Below, piece after piece: positions 22,014 through 33,885 of a DNA stretch of 64,000 nt (its first letter is position 1; each line of letters begins with the position of its first letter). The stretch covers positions 4,779,077-4,843,076 of the forward strand of contig OX345644.1 in assembly GCA_947044365.1 (NCBI GenBank), read 5' to 3'. A program made the position numbers and the translations under genes. The stretch comes from Petrosia ficiformis (lineage: Eukaryota; Porifera; Demospongiae; Haplosclerida; Petrosiidae). The notes below the pieces were generated by a model. That model ran no database searches and was not told the DNA's origin. It saw only the letters and a list, made by a program, of their open reading frames with translations.

Positions 22014-25000
22014 GTGAGTATGTCATTGTTAGGGATGTTTGACGAGATCCTAGATCTCAAGGTCAGTTGTTACGTACTTCGTGTACGGCCCTCTTTCGAG
22101 GGGGGACTGGGACACTGGCAACTCTTCCTCCCCATCAAATAAATTATCAGTGACTCCAAATGACTTCAGGCTTTTTAAATTTCCTTTTTGCTTTAATAAA
22201 CTTGATAACTAAAGGGCCGGGGAATGCCGATGAACTAAAGAAATTTTAAAACTTTTTTTTTTTTTTTTTTTTTTTTATGATTCATAGAATTATTAATGAG
22301 ATTCATAAAATTATTAATGAGATTCATAGAATTATTAATGAGATTCATAGATCAAAGCCTAAACCCACAAGTGTAGCAAGTGAAAATGTTTTAGCCATAT
22401 AAAAGGAAAAGAAACATAAGAATGTTAGCCTGGTCATTTGGGCTGTGGCATAGCTGCTCAGGTCCGGGGTGAGTATGTCATTGTTAGTGATGTTTGACGA
22501 GATCCTAAATCTCAAGGTCAGTTGTTACGTACTTCGTGTACGACCCTCTTTCGAGGGGGGACTGGGATACCGGCAACTGTTCCTCCCCATCAAATAAGCT
22601 ATCAGTGACTCCAAATGACTTCAGGCTATTTCAATTTCCTTTTTGCTTTAATAAACTTAATAACTAAAGGGCCGGGGACTGCCAATGAACTGAAAAAATT
22701 TAAAAAATTTTTTTTAAATTTTTTATTTTTTATTGTTTTTTTTTTAATGAGATTCATAGAATTATTAATGAGATTCATAAAATTATTAATGAGATTCATA
22801 GATCAAAGCCTAAACCCACAAGTGTAGCAAGTGAAAATGTTTTAGCCATATAAAAGGAAAAGAAACATAAGAATGTTAGCCTGGTCATTTGGGCTGTGGC
22901 ATAGCTGCTCAGGTCCGGGGTGAGTATGTCATTGTTAGTGATGTTTGACGAGATCCTAAATCTCAAGGTCAGTTGTTACGTACTTCGTGTACGACCCTCT
23001 TTCGAGGGGGGACTGGGATACCGGCAACTGTTCCTCCCCATCAAATAAGCTATCAGTGACTCCAAATGACTTCAGGCTTTTTAAATTTCCTTTTTGCTTT
23101 AATAAACTTGATAACTAAAGGGCCGGGGACTGCCAATGAACTGAAAAAATTTAAAAACTTTTTTTAAAAATTTTTTATTTTTTATTTTTATTTTTTTAAT
23201 GAGATTCATAGAATTATTAATGAGATTCATAGATCAAAGCCTAAACCCACAAGTGTAGCAAGTGAAAATGTTTTAGCCATATAAAAGGAAAAGAAACATA
23301 AGAATGTTAGCCTGGTCATTTGGGCTGTGGCATAGCTGCTCAGGTCCGGGGTGAGTATGTCATTGTTAGGGATGTTTGACGAGATCCTAGATCTCAAGGT
23401 CAGTTGTTACGTACTTCGTGTACGGCCCTTATTCGAGGGGGGACTGGGATACCGGCAACTGTTCCTCCCCATCAAATAAGCTATCAGTGACTCCAAATGA
23501 CTTCAGGCTATTTCAATTTCCTTTTTGCTTTAATAAACTTGATAACTAAAGGGCCGGGGAATGCCAATGAACTGAAGAATTTTTAAAACTTTTTTTTTTT
23601 AATTTTTTTATTTTTATTTTATGATTGATAGAATTATTCATGAGATTAATAAAATTATTAATGAGATTCATAAAATTAATAATGAGATTCATAGATCAAA
23701 GCCTAAACCCACAAGTGTAGCAAGTGAAAATGTTTTAGCCATATAAAAGGAAAAGAAACATAAGAATGTTAGCCTGGTCATTTGGGCTGTGGCATAGCTG
23801 CTCAGGTCCGGGGTGAGTATGTCATTGTTAGTGATGTTTGACAAGATCCTAGATCTCAAGGTCAGTTGTTACGTACTTCGTGTACGGCCCTCTTTCGAGG
23901 GGGGACTGGGATACCGGCAACTGTTCCTCCCCATCAAATAAGCTATCAGTGACTCCAAATGACTTCAGGCTATTTAAATTTCCTTTTTGCTTTAATAAAC
24001 TTGATAACTAAAGGGCCGGGGAATGCCGATGAACTGAAAAAATTTTAAAACTATTTTTTTTTTTTTTTATTATTTTTTTAATGAGATTTATAGAATTATT
24101 AATGAGATTCATAGATCAAAGCCTAAACCCACAAGTGTAGCAAGTGAAAATGTTTTAGCCATATAAAAGGAAAAGAAACATAAGAATGTTAGCCTGGTCA
24201 TTTGGGCTGTGGCATAGCTGCTCAGGTCCGGGGTGAGTATGTCATTGTTAGTGATGTTTGACGAGATCCTAGATCTCAAGGTCAGTTGTTACGTACTTCG
24301 TGTACGGCCCTCTTTCGAGGGGGGACTGGGACACTGGCAACTGTTCCTCCCCATCAAATAAACTATCAGTGACTCCAAATGACTTCAGGCTATTTCAATT
24401 TCCTTTTTGCTTTAATAAACTTGATAATTAAAGGGCCGGGGAATGCCGATGAACTAAAGAAATTTTAAAACTTTTTTTTTTTTTATTTTTATTTTATGAT
24501 TCATAGAATTATTAATGAGATTCATAAAATTATTAATGAGATTCATAGAATTATTAATGAGATTCATAGAATTATTAATGAGATTCATAGATCAAAGCCT
24601 AAACCCACAAGTGTAGCAAGTGAAAATGTTTTAGCCATATAAAAGGAAAAGAAACATAAGAATGTTAGCCTGGTCATTTGGGCTGTGGCATAGCTGCTCA
24701 GGTCCGGGGTGAGTATGTCATTGTTAGGGATGTTTGACGAGATCCTAGATCTCAAGGTCAGTTGTTACGTACTTCGTGTACGGCCCTCTTTCGAGGGGGG
24801 ACTGGGACACTGGCAACTGTTCCTCCCCATCAAATAAACTATCAGTGACTCCAAATGACTTCAGGCTATTTCAATTTCCTTTTTGCTTTAATAAACTTGA
24901 TAATTAAAGGGCCGGGGAATGCCGATGAACTAAAGAAATTTTAAAACTTTTTTTTTTTTTATTTTTTTTTTATGATTCATAGAATTATTAATGAGATTCA

Positions 25001-25184
25001 TAAAATTATTAATGAGATTCATAAAATTATTAATGAGATTCATAGAATTATTAATGAGATTCATAGATCAAAGCCTAAACCCACAAGTGTAGCAAGTGAA
25101 AATGTTTTAGCCATATAAAAGGAAAAGAAACATAAGAATGTTAGCCTGGTCATTTGGGCTGTGGCATAGCTGCTCAGGTCCGGG
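22014..25184 (+). repeat. Seven-monomer higher-order repeat, copy 2 (3,171 bp)
   Basis: Spacings are 455, 451, 431, 462, 420, 476 and 476 bp, the same as copy 1. The copies differ by few substitutions, for example GATCGTAAATC versus GATCCTAAATC in the first monomer. They therefore arose by a recent block duplication, not by single-monomer amplification. Confidence 0.93.
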
Positions 25185-26547
25185 GTGAGTATGTCATTGT
25201 TAGGGATGTTTGACGAGATCCTAGATCTCAAGGTCAGTTGTTACGTACTTCGTGTACGGCCCTCTTTCGAGGGGGGACTGGGACACTGGCAACTCTTCCT
25301 CCCCATCAAATAAACTATCAGTGACTCGAAATGACTTCAGGCTATTTAAATTTCCTTTTTGCTTTAATAAACTTGATAACTAAAGGGCCGGGGAATGCCG
25401 ATGAGCTAAAGAAATTTTAAAACTTTTTTTTTTTTTTTTTTTTTTTTATGATTCATAGAATTATTAATGAGATTCATAAAATTATTAATGAGATTCATAG
25501 AATTATTAATGAGATTCATAGAATTATTAATGAGATTCATAGATCAAAGCCTAAACCCACAAGTGTAGCAAGTGAAAATGTTTTAGCCATATAAAAGGAA
25601 AAGAAACATAAGAATGTTAACCTGGTCATTTGGGCTGTGGCGTGGCTACTCAGGTCGGGGTGAGTATGTCATTGTTAGTGATGTTTGACGAGATCCTAGA
25701 TCTCAAGGTCAGTTGTTACGTACTTCGTGTACGGCCCTCTATCGAGGGGGGACTGGGATACCGGCAACTGTTCCTCCCCATCAAATAAGCTATCAGTGAC
25801 TCCAAATGACTTCAGGCTTTTTCAATTTCCTTTTTGCTTTAATAAACTTGATAACTAAAGGGCCGGGGACTGCCAATAAACTAAAAAAATTTTAAAACTT
25901 TTTTTTTTTTTTTTTTTTTTTTTAATGAGATTTATTGAATTATTAATGAGATTATTAGAATTATTAATGAGATTCATAGATCAAAGCCTAAACCCACAAG
26001 TGTAGCAAGTGAAAATGTTTTAGCCATATAAAAGGAAAAGAAACATAAGAATGTTAGCCTGGTCATTTGGGCTGTGGCATAGCTGCTCAGGTCCGGGGTG
26101 AGTATGTCATTGTTAGTGATGTTTGACGAGATCCTAGATCTCAAGGTCAGTTGTTACGTACTTCGTGTACGGCCCTTATTCGAGGGGGGACTGGGATACC
26201 GGCAACTGTTCCTCCCCATCAAATAAGCTATCAGTGACTCCAAATGACTTCAGGCTATTTCAATTTCCTTTTTGCTTTAATAAACTTGATAACTAAAGGG
26301 CCGGGGACTGCCGATGAACTGAAGAAATTTTAAAACTTTTTACTTTTTATTTTTATTTTTATTATTTTTTTTTAATGAGATTTATAGAATTATTAATGAG
26401 ATTCATAGAATTATTAATGAGATTCATAGATCAAAGCCTAAACCCACAAGTGTAGCAAGTGAAAATGTTTTAGCCATATAAAAGGAAAAGAAACATAAGA
26501 ATGTTAGCCTGGTCATTTGGGCTGTGGCATAGCTGCTCAGGTCCGGG

Positions 26548-26782
26548 GTGAGTATGTCATTGTTAGTGATGTTTGACGAGATCCTAGATCTCAAGGTCAG
26601 TTGTTACGTACTTCGTGTACGGCCCTTATTCGAGGGGGGACTGGGATACCGGCAACTGTTCCTCCCCATCAAATAAGCTATCAGTGACTCCAAATGACTT
26701 CAGGCTTTTTAAATTTCCTTTTTGCTTTAATAAACTTGATAACTAAAGGGCCGGAGAATGCCGATAAACTAAAAAAATTTAA

Positions 26783-26819
<37 letters not shown>

Positions 26820-27701
26820 GAGATTTATAGAATTATTAATGAGATTCATAGTACTATTAATGAGATTCATAGATCAAAGCCTAAACCCACAAGTGTAGCA
26901 AGTGAAAATGTTTTAGCCATATAAAAGGAAAAGAAACATAAGAATGTTAGCCTGGTCATTTGGGCTGTGGCATAGCTGCTCAGGTCCGGGGTGAGTATGT
27001 CATTGTTAGTGATGTTTGACGAGATCCTAGATCTCAAGGTCAGTTGTTACGTACTTCGTGTACGGCCCTCTTTCGAGGGGGGACTGGGACACTGGCAACT
27101 GTTCCTCCCCATCAAATAAACTATCAGTGACTCCAAATGACTTCAGGCTATTTCAATTTCCTTTTTGCTTTAATAAACTTGATAATTAAAGGGCCGGGGA
27201 ATGCCGATGAACTAAAGAAATTTTAAAACTTTTTTTTTTTTTATTTTTATTTTATGATTCATAGAATTATTAATGAGATTCATAAAATTATTAATGAGAT
27301 TCATAGAATTATTAATGAGATTCATAGAATTATTAATGAGATTCATAGATCAAAGCCTAAACCCACAAGTGTAGCAAGTGAAAATGTTTTAGCCATATAA
27401 AAGGAAAAGAAACATAAGAATGTTAGCCTGGTCATTTGGGCTGTGGCATAGCTGCTCAGGTCCGGGGTGAGTATGTCATTGTTAGTGATGTTTGACAAGA
27501 TCCTAGATCTCAAGGTCAGTTGTTACGTACTTCGTGTACGGCCCTTATTCGAGGGGGGACTGGGATACCGGCAACTGTTCCTCCCCATCAAATAAGCTAT
27601 CAGTGACTCCAAATGACTTCAGGCTTTTTAAATTTCCTTTTTGCTTTAATAAACTTGATAACTAAAGGGCCGGAGAATGCCGATAAACTAAAAAAATTTA
27701 A

Positions 27702-27738
<37 letters not shown>

Positions 27739-27909
27739 GAGATTTATAGAATTATTAATGAGATTCATAGTACTATTAATGAGATTCATAAATCAAAGCC
27801 TAAACCCACAAGTGTAGCAAGTGAAAATGTTTTAGCCATATAAAAGGAAAAGAAACATAAGAATGTTAGCCTGGTCATTTGGGCTGTGGCATAGCTGCTC
27901 AGGTCCGGG
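26548..27909 (+). repeat. Duplicated 443-bp monomer flanking an HOR-type monomer
   Basis: The monomer at 26,548-26,990 recurs almost unchanged at 27,467-27,909. Both have the GGAGAATGCCGATAAAC variant and a poly-T of about 30. A 476-bp monomer of the higher-order-repeat type lies between them. This points to a two-monomer duplication or a gene-conversion event. Confidence 0.8.
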
Positions 27910-28385
27910 GTGAGTATGTCATTGTTAGTGATGTTTGACGAGATCCTAGATCTCAAGGTCAGTTGTTACGTACTTCGTGTACGGCCCTTATTCGAGGGGG
28001 GACTGGGATACCGGCAACTGTTCCTCCCCATCAAATAAGCTATCAGTGACTCCAAATGACTTCAGGCTATTTCAATTTCCTTTTTGCTTTAATAAAGTTT
28101 TTTTAATGTGATTTATAGAATTATTAATGAGATTCATAGAATTATTAATGAGAGTCATAGATCAAAGCCTAAACCCACAAGTGTAGGAAGTGAAAATGTT
28201 TTAGCCATATAAAAGGAAAAGAAACATAAGAATGTTAGCCTTGTCATTTGGGCTGTAGCGTGGCCTCTCAGGTTCGGGGTGAGTATGTCATTGTTAGTGA
28301 TGTACTTCGTGTACGGCCCTCTTTCGAGGGGGGACTGGGATACCGGCAACTGTTCCTCCCCCTCAAATAAGCTATCAGTGACTCC

Positions 28386-28880
28386 AAATGACTTCAGGCC
28401 ATTTCAATTTTCTTTTGGCATTGATTTATTTAATAAACTTGATAACTAAATGGGAGAGCAATACTGAAGAACTGAAATACATTTAAGACTTTTTTTTTTT
28501 TTTTTAATTTTTTTTAAATAATTTTTTTGCATTGATTTATTTTGTAAACTTGGTAACTAAATGCCAGAACAATACTGATGACGGTTGTATTTTGCTGGAT
28601 TTTCATCCCTTAGAGCATTGAGCCTGTTTTTCAAAATTGTTCCCATTTCCATTACTGGTGTCTCTATTGCATAGAATTATTAATGAGATTCATAGAATTA
28701 TTAATGAGATTCATAGAATTATTAATGAGATTCATAGATTTATTAATGAGATTCATAGATCAAAGCCTAAACCCACAAGTGTAGCAAGTGAAAAATTTGT
28801 AGCCATATAAAAGGAAAAGCCACATAATAATGTTAGCCTGGTCATTTGGGCAGTGGCGTCGCTGCTCATTTCCGGGTGTG
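28386..28880 (+). repeat. Degraded end of the 450-bp satellite
   Basis: The last monomer is disrupted. It has a duplicated TTGATTTATTTAATAAAC/TTGTAAAC segment, about 110 bp of foreign sequence near 28,570-28,670, then the 21-bp subrepeats, TATAAAAGG, and a mutated GCAGTGGCGTCGCTG. It ends inside the core at TTTCCGGGTGTGA, where the 21-bp minisatellite starts. The edge of the array is more diverged than its centre, as expected for satellites homogenised from within. Confidence 0.85.
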
Positions 28881-31238
28881 AGGAGTCCACTAGTACACAA
28901 TAAGAGTCCACTACCCTCTAAAGGATTCGAATATGAGTCCACTAGGACCCATAAGTTTTCCACTAGGACCCATTAGTATTCCACTAGGCGCCAATAGGGT
29001 CAACTAGATCCCAATATGTGTCCATTAGGACCCAATAAGAGTCAAATAGGAGTCCAATAGGACCCATAATGAGTTCACAAGGACCCATTAGGATTCCCAT
29101 AGAAGCAATTAGGAGTCCACCAGGACCCAATAGGAGTCCAATAGGAGTCCGCTAGAACCCAATAGCAGTTACTAGGACACATTAGATTTCTCCTAGAACC
29201 CAATGGGACTCCATTAGGACCCAATAGGAGTCCAATGCGACCCATTAGGTGTCCACTAGGACCCAAGAGGAGTCCAATAGGACCAACTAGGAGTCCACCA
29301 CTACCCAATAGGAGTCCACTACCCCATAAGGAGTCGAATAGGAGTCCACTAGGACCCATAAGTTTTCCACTAGGACCCATTAGTATTCCACTAGATCCCA
29401 ATAGGGTCCAATAGGAGTCCAGTAGGACCCATTAGTAGTCCAGAATGACCAATTAGGAGTCCACTAGGACTCATAAGAATTCCACTAGAACCCCAAAGGT
29501 GTCCACTAGCACCAAATATAAGTCCAATAGGAGTCCACTAGGTCCAATTCAGATTCTAATAGAACCCAATAGGAGTACACTAGGACCCAGTAAGAGTCCA
29601 ATAGGAGTCCAATATGACCCATTAGGAGTCCACTAAACCCAATATGAGTCCACTAGGACCCAGTAGGAGTGCACTACGACCCAATAGGAGTCCACTAGGA
29701 CAGAATAGAATTCCAATAGGAGTTCCAAAGGACCCATTAGGAGTCCACTAGAACCCAATAGGAGTCCACTAGGACACATTAGGAGTCCGCTAGGACCCAT
29801 TGCGATTCTACTAGAACCCAATAGGAATCCATTAACACCAATTAGGAATCCAATAGGACCCACTAGGAGTCCACTGAGACCCATTAGATTTCCACTAGAA
29901 CCCAATTGGGACCCAAAAGTTGTCCAGTTTGACCCAATTGGAGTCCACTTGTACCTAATAGGAGTCCACAAGACCCATAAGGATTCGAATATTAGTCCAC
30001 TAGGACCCATAAGGAGTCCACTAGGACCAATTATTATTCTAGTAGATCCCAATAGTGTCCACTAGGAGTCCAATAGGAATCCACAAGGACCCAATAGGAG
30101 TCCAATAGGAGTCCCGTAGGACCCATTTGGAGTCCACTATATAGGACACAATAGGAGTCCACTCTGACTCATTAGGAGTCCAAAAGGAGTCCACTATGTC
30201 CCATTGAGAACCCAATAGGTGTACCAAATAGGATGCAATAGGAGTCAAGTAGGACCCATTAAGTGTCCACTAAGTCCCGATAGGAGTCCACTAATACCAA
30301 TTAGAAGTCCACAGGGACCAAATAGGAGTCCAATAGGAGTCCACTAGGACCCATTACGAGTCCAATAGGAGTCCACAAGGACTCATTAGGAGTCAATTAG
30401 AACGCAATAGGAGTCCACCTGTACCCAATAGGTGTCCACTAGACCCATAAGGACTGCACTAGGAACCCTTAGGATTCCACTTGACCCCAATAGTGTCAAC
30501 TAGGTCCCAATAGGAGTCCAATGGGAGTCCACAAGGACCCAATAGGTGTCCACTAGGACCCATTAGGAGTCGACTAGGACCCAATAAAAGTCCACTAGAA
30601 CCCATTAAGAGTCCACTAGGTCCCAATAGGTGTCCAATAGGAGTAAACTAGGACCCATTAGGAGTCCAGTAGAACCCAATAAGTGTCCACTAGGACCTAA
30701 TAGGTGTCCAATAGGAGTCCACAAGGACACATTAGGATTCCACTAGAACCGAATATGAGTCACTAGTACATGATAGGAGTCCACTAGGACCCATTAGGAG
30801 TCCACTAGAACCCAAAAGGTGTCCATTAGGACACAATAGGGGTCCAATAGGAGTCCACAAGGCCCCAATAGGAGTCCAATAGGAGTCCAGTAGGACCTAT
30901 TAGGAGTCCACTAGGACCCATTAGGTGTCCATTATTACCCAACAGGTGTCCAATACTAGTCTAGTAGGACCCATAATGAGTCCACTAAGACCCAATAGGA
31001 TTCCAATAGAAGCAAAAAGGAGTACAATGGGACCCATTAGGTGTCCACTAGTATCCAATATGTGTCCACTACACCCATAAGGATTCGAATAGGAGTCCAC
31101 TAGAACCCAATAGGAGTACACTAGGACCCAATAGCAGTCCACTAGGACCCATAAGTAGTCCACTAGGACCATTAGTATTCCACTAGATCCCAATAGGTTC
31201 CACTAGGATACAATAGGAATCCAATAGGACACATTAGG
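28881..31238. repeat. 21-bp minisatellite (GGAGTCCACTAGGACCCAAT plus A)
   Basis: About 2.36 kb of a 21-bp unit, with shortened units of about 11 bp (GGAGTCCAATA) inserted irregularly. Variants include GGACCCATTA and GGATTCCACTA. As 21 is a multiple of three, minus-strand frames stay open for up to 139 codons and read as degenerate G/S/L/P strings. No start context or domain supports a gene. The left junction is sharp, within a monomer of the 450-bp satellite; the right junction leads into the TCTAGGG array at GTGTCCAGGATCTAG. Confidence 0.93.
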
Positions 31239-32769
31239 TGTCCAGGATCTAGAGACTAGGGTTTACTATCTGGAGTCTATGGTCTACTGTTTAGTGTCTT
31301 GTGTCTAGTGTGTAGGGTATAATCTCTAGGGTCTAGGGTCTAGGGTGTATGTGATACTCCCTAGGGTCTAGGATCTAGAGTCTAGGGTCTACAGTTTAAG
31401 GTCTAGGGTCTATGTTCTAGGGTATAATCTCTAGGGTCTAGGGTCTTTGGTATAGTGTCTAGGGTATACTCTCTAGGGTCTAGGGTCTCGGGTTTATGTT
31501 ACACTCTCTAGGGTGTAGGGCCTAAGTTCTAGGGTGTAGGGTCTAGAGTCTAGGGTATAGAGTTTAGGGTCTAGGTTCTATTGTCTAGGGTCTAGGTTCT
31601 AAGGTTTAGAGTATAAAGTTTAGGGTCTAGTGTCTATTGTCTAGTGTATAGGGTCTAGGAAGTATGGTATACATTCTAGGGTCTATGGTGTAGTGTTTAC
31701 GTTCTAGGTTACAATTTCTAGGGTCTAGGGTCATTGTTATAGGGTCTAGGGTATACTCTCTTGTGTCTAGAGTCTATGGTCTTTGGCCTAGGGTCTAGGG
31801 TCTAGGTTACAGGTTTTAGGGTCTACTCTCTAGGGTCTAGGATCTTGGGTCTAGAGTCTACTATCTTGAGTCTAGGGTCTAGGGTCTAGGGTCTAGGGTC
31901 TTGGGTGTAGGGTATACACTCTAGGGTCTAGGTTCTAGGGTCTAGAGTGTAGTGTATACTCTCTAGGGTATTGGGTATAGGATCTACTCTTTAGAGTCTA
32001 GGTTCTATGGTGTATTCTTTAGGGTATACTTTGTAGTGTCAAGGGTCTACAATCTAGGTTCTAGTGAATATGGTCTTCTCTTTAGGGCCTAAGGTCTACT
32101 ATCAGTAGTCTAGGGTCTAGGGTCTAGTTTCTAGGGTCTAGAGTATAGGGTTTTTGGCCTAGGGTCTATGGTCTAAGGTCTAGTGTCTAGGGTCCTGGGT
32201 CTATGGTGTAGTGTGTACTCTCTAGGTTCTAGGTTCTTGGCTCTAGGGTCCAGTGTCTAGGGTCTAGGGTATATGGTCTAGAGTCTAGGTTTTATGGTCT
32301 AGGGTCTAGGTTCTAGGGTCTAGGGATTAGGGTCTACTTTCCAGGGTTCAGAGTCTAGGGCCTAGAGTCTACTATTTGGAGTCTAGGTTCCATGGTCTAG
32401 TGTCTATAGTCTAGGGCCTACGGTGTAGGGTATACTCTCTAGGGTCTAGGGACTAGAGTATACTCTCTAGGGTCTAGTTACTAGGGTCCTGGGTCTAGTG
32501 TCTATAATCTAAAGTCTTGGGTCTAGGGTAGAGGGTCTATGGTCTAGGGTCTTGGGTGTAGTGTCTAGGGTGTAGGGTCGAGTTTCTAGGGTCTAAGTTA
32601 TAGGGCCTAGCGTCTAGTGTATACTCTCTTGGGTGCAGGGTCTAGGGTGTAGGATATACTGTCTAGGGTTAAGGGTCTAGCATTTATTGTCCAGGGTCTA
32701 GGGTCCTGGGTCTAGGGCAGAGTGTATAAACTCTAAGGTCTAGGATCTAGGTTCTAGGGTACATTGTCT
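31239..32769 (+). repeat. Degenerate TCTAGGG array, first forward block
   Basis: The 7-bp word TCTAGGG is repeated with heavy substitution (TCTAGTG, TATAGGG, TTTAGGG). Every 40-80 bp there is a TATACTCTCTAGGG variant that acts as a higher-order marker. It differs by one base from TTTAGGG and by an inserted C from TTAGGG telomere repeats. It ends at a GTCTAGAC palindrome (32,766-32,773), where the strand changes. Confidence 0.92.
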
Positions 32770-33010
32770 AGACCCTAGACTGCTGATAGTACAACCTATA
32801 ACCTACACCCTATAGAGTATACCCTAGACCATAAACCTTAGACCGTAGAACATATACCATAGACCCTAAACTCTAGACACTAGAGAGTATACCCTAGACA
32901 CTAGACGAAAGAACCTATACTCTAGAGATTATACCCTAGAATATAAACCTTAGACCATAGACCCTAGAAAGTATACCATACACCCTAGACTCTAGACCCA
33001 AGAGAATATA

Positions 33011-33885
33011 CCCTAGACCCTAATCTCTAGACCCTAGACTCTAGAACTTAGACACTAGACTCCAAAACCTAGACCCTAGACACTAGACTCCTGAACTTAG
33101 ACCCTAGACCCAAGAGAGTATACTATACACCCTAGACCCTAGACCCTAGAGAGTATACACTGCACTCTAAACACAAGACCTTAAACAATAGACCCTAGAC
33201 TCCAGATACTAGACCCTAGTCCCTAGACCCTAGAGAGTATACACTAGACCCTAGACGCTAGACCCAAGACTGTAGAACCTAGAACTTTGACTCCAGATAG
33301 TAAACCCTTGGACCTAGACCTTAAACCCTAAACACTAAACACTAAACACTAAACCATAAACACTAAACCCTAAACCCTAAACCCTAAATCCTAAACCCTA
33401 ATACCTAAACCCTATAACCTAAACCCTAAAACCTAAACCCTATACCCTAGACCCTAGACCCTAATCTCTAGACCCTAGACTCTAGAACTTAGACTCTAGA
33501 CTCCAAAACCTAGACCCTAGACACTAGACTCCTGAACTTAGACCCTAGACCCAAGAGAGTATACTATACACCCTAGACCCTAGACCCTAGAGAGTATACA
33601 CTGCACTCTAAACACAAGACCTTAAACAATAGACCCTAGACTCCAGATACTAGACCCTAGTCCCTAGACCCTAAAGAGTATACACTAGACCCTAGACGCT
33701 AGACCCAAGACTGTAGAACCTAGAACTTTGACTCCAGATAGTAAACCCTTGGACCTAGACCTTAAACCCTAAACACTAAACACTAAACACTAAACCATAA
33801 ACACTAAACCCTAAACCCTAAATCCTAAACCCTAATACCTAAACCCTATAACCTAAACCCTAAAACCTAAACCCTATACCCTAGA
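33011..33885. repeat. 441-bp tandem duplication within the telomere-like array
   Basis: The segment beginning CCCTAGACCCTAATCTC at 33,011 recurs at 33,452, with the same order of CTCCAAAACC, GAGAGTATACTATACACC, CACAAGACCTTAAAC and CCCTAAA runs. The second copy is one CCCTAAA unit shorter. The high identity in an otherwise degenerate array marks a recent event. Confidence 0.9.
33318..33440 (-). repeat. Interstitial CCCTAAA (TTTAGGG) telomere-like tract
   Basis: Runs of CCCTAAACCCTAAA with ACTAAAC variants. TTTAGGG is the canonical telomere word of many plants and algae, not of most animals. Here it grades into TCTAGGG on both sides and is short, so it is an interstitial variant tract and not a chromosome end. 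Confidence 0.75.

Larger units (their letters stand above)
17758..28385 (+). repeat. 450-bp satellite array, mainly subfamily B
   Basis: Twenty-four head-to-tail monomers, counted by the GTGAGTATG landmark. The GT lies at 18,006, 18,424, 18,843, 19,298, 19,749, 20,180, 20,642, 21,062, 21,538, 22,014, 22,469, 22,920, 23,351, 23,813, 24,233, 24,709, 25,185, 25,660, 26,098, 26,548, 26,991, 27,467, 27,910 and 28,279. Full spacing is 418-476 bp. Most of the variation lies in the poly-T tract and in the number of 21-bp AT subrepeats; the approximately 300-bp core from CCTAAACCC to AATAAACTTG is nearly invariant. Subfamily B is marked by GGCATAGCT and AAGGGCCGGGG. Monomers near 25,660 carry A-type GGCGTGGCT, so the subfamilies have exchanged sequence. 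Short open frames (70-76 codons) that recur with the monomers are by-products. Confidence 0.95.

Noticed and set aside
19444..27843. 70-76-codon frames identical between distant positions
   Set aside because: They repeat because the satellite monomers repeat; they run through poly-T as phenylalanine strings.
28760..31193. Minus-strand G/S/L/P-repeat frames resembling a structural repeat protein
   Set aside because: The 21-bp unit is a multiple of three and keeps frames open; there is no signal peptide, no conserved start, and unit-length changes break the frame.
33318..33880. A true telomere at the CCCTAAA tracts
   Set aside because: Tracts are short, degenerate, embedded in TCTAGGG sequence and continue into other satellites on both sides.
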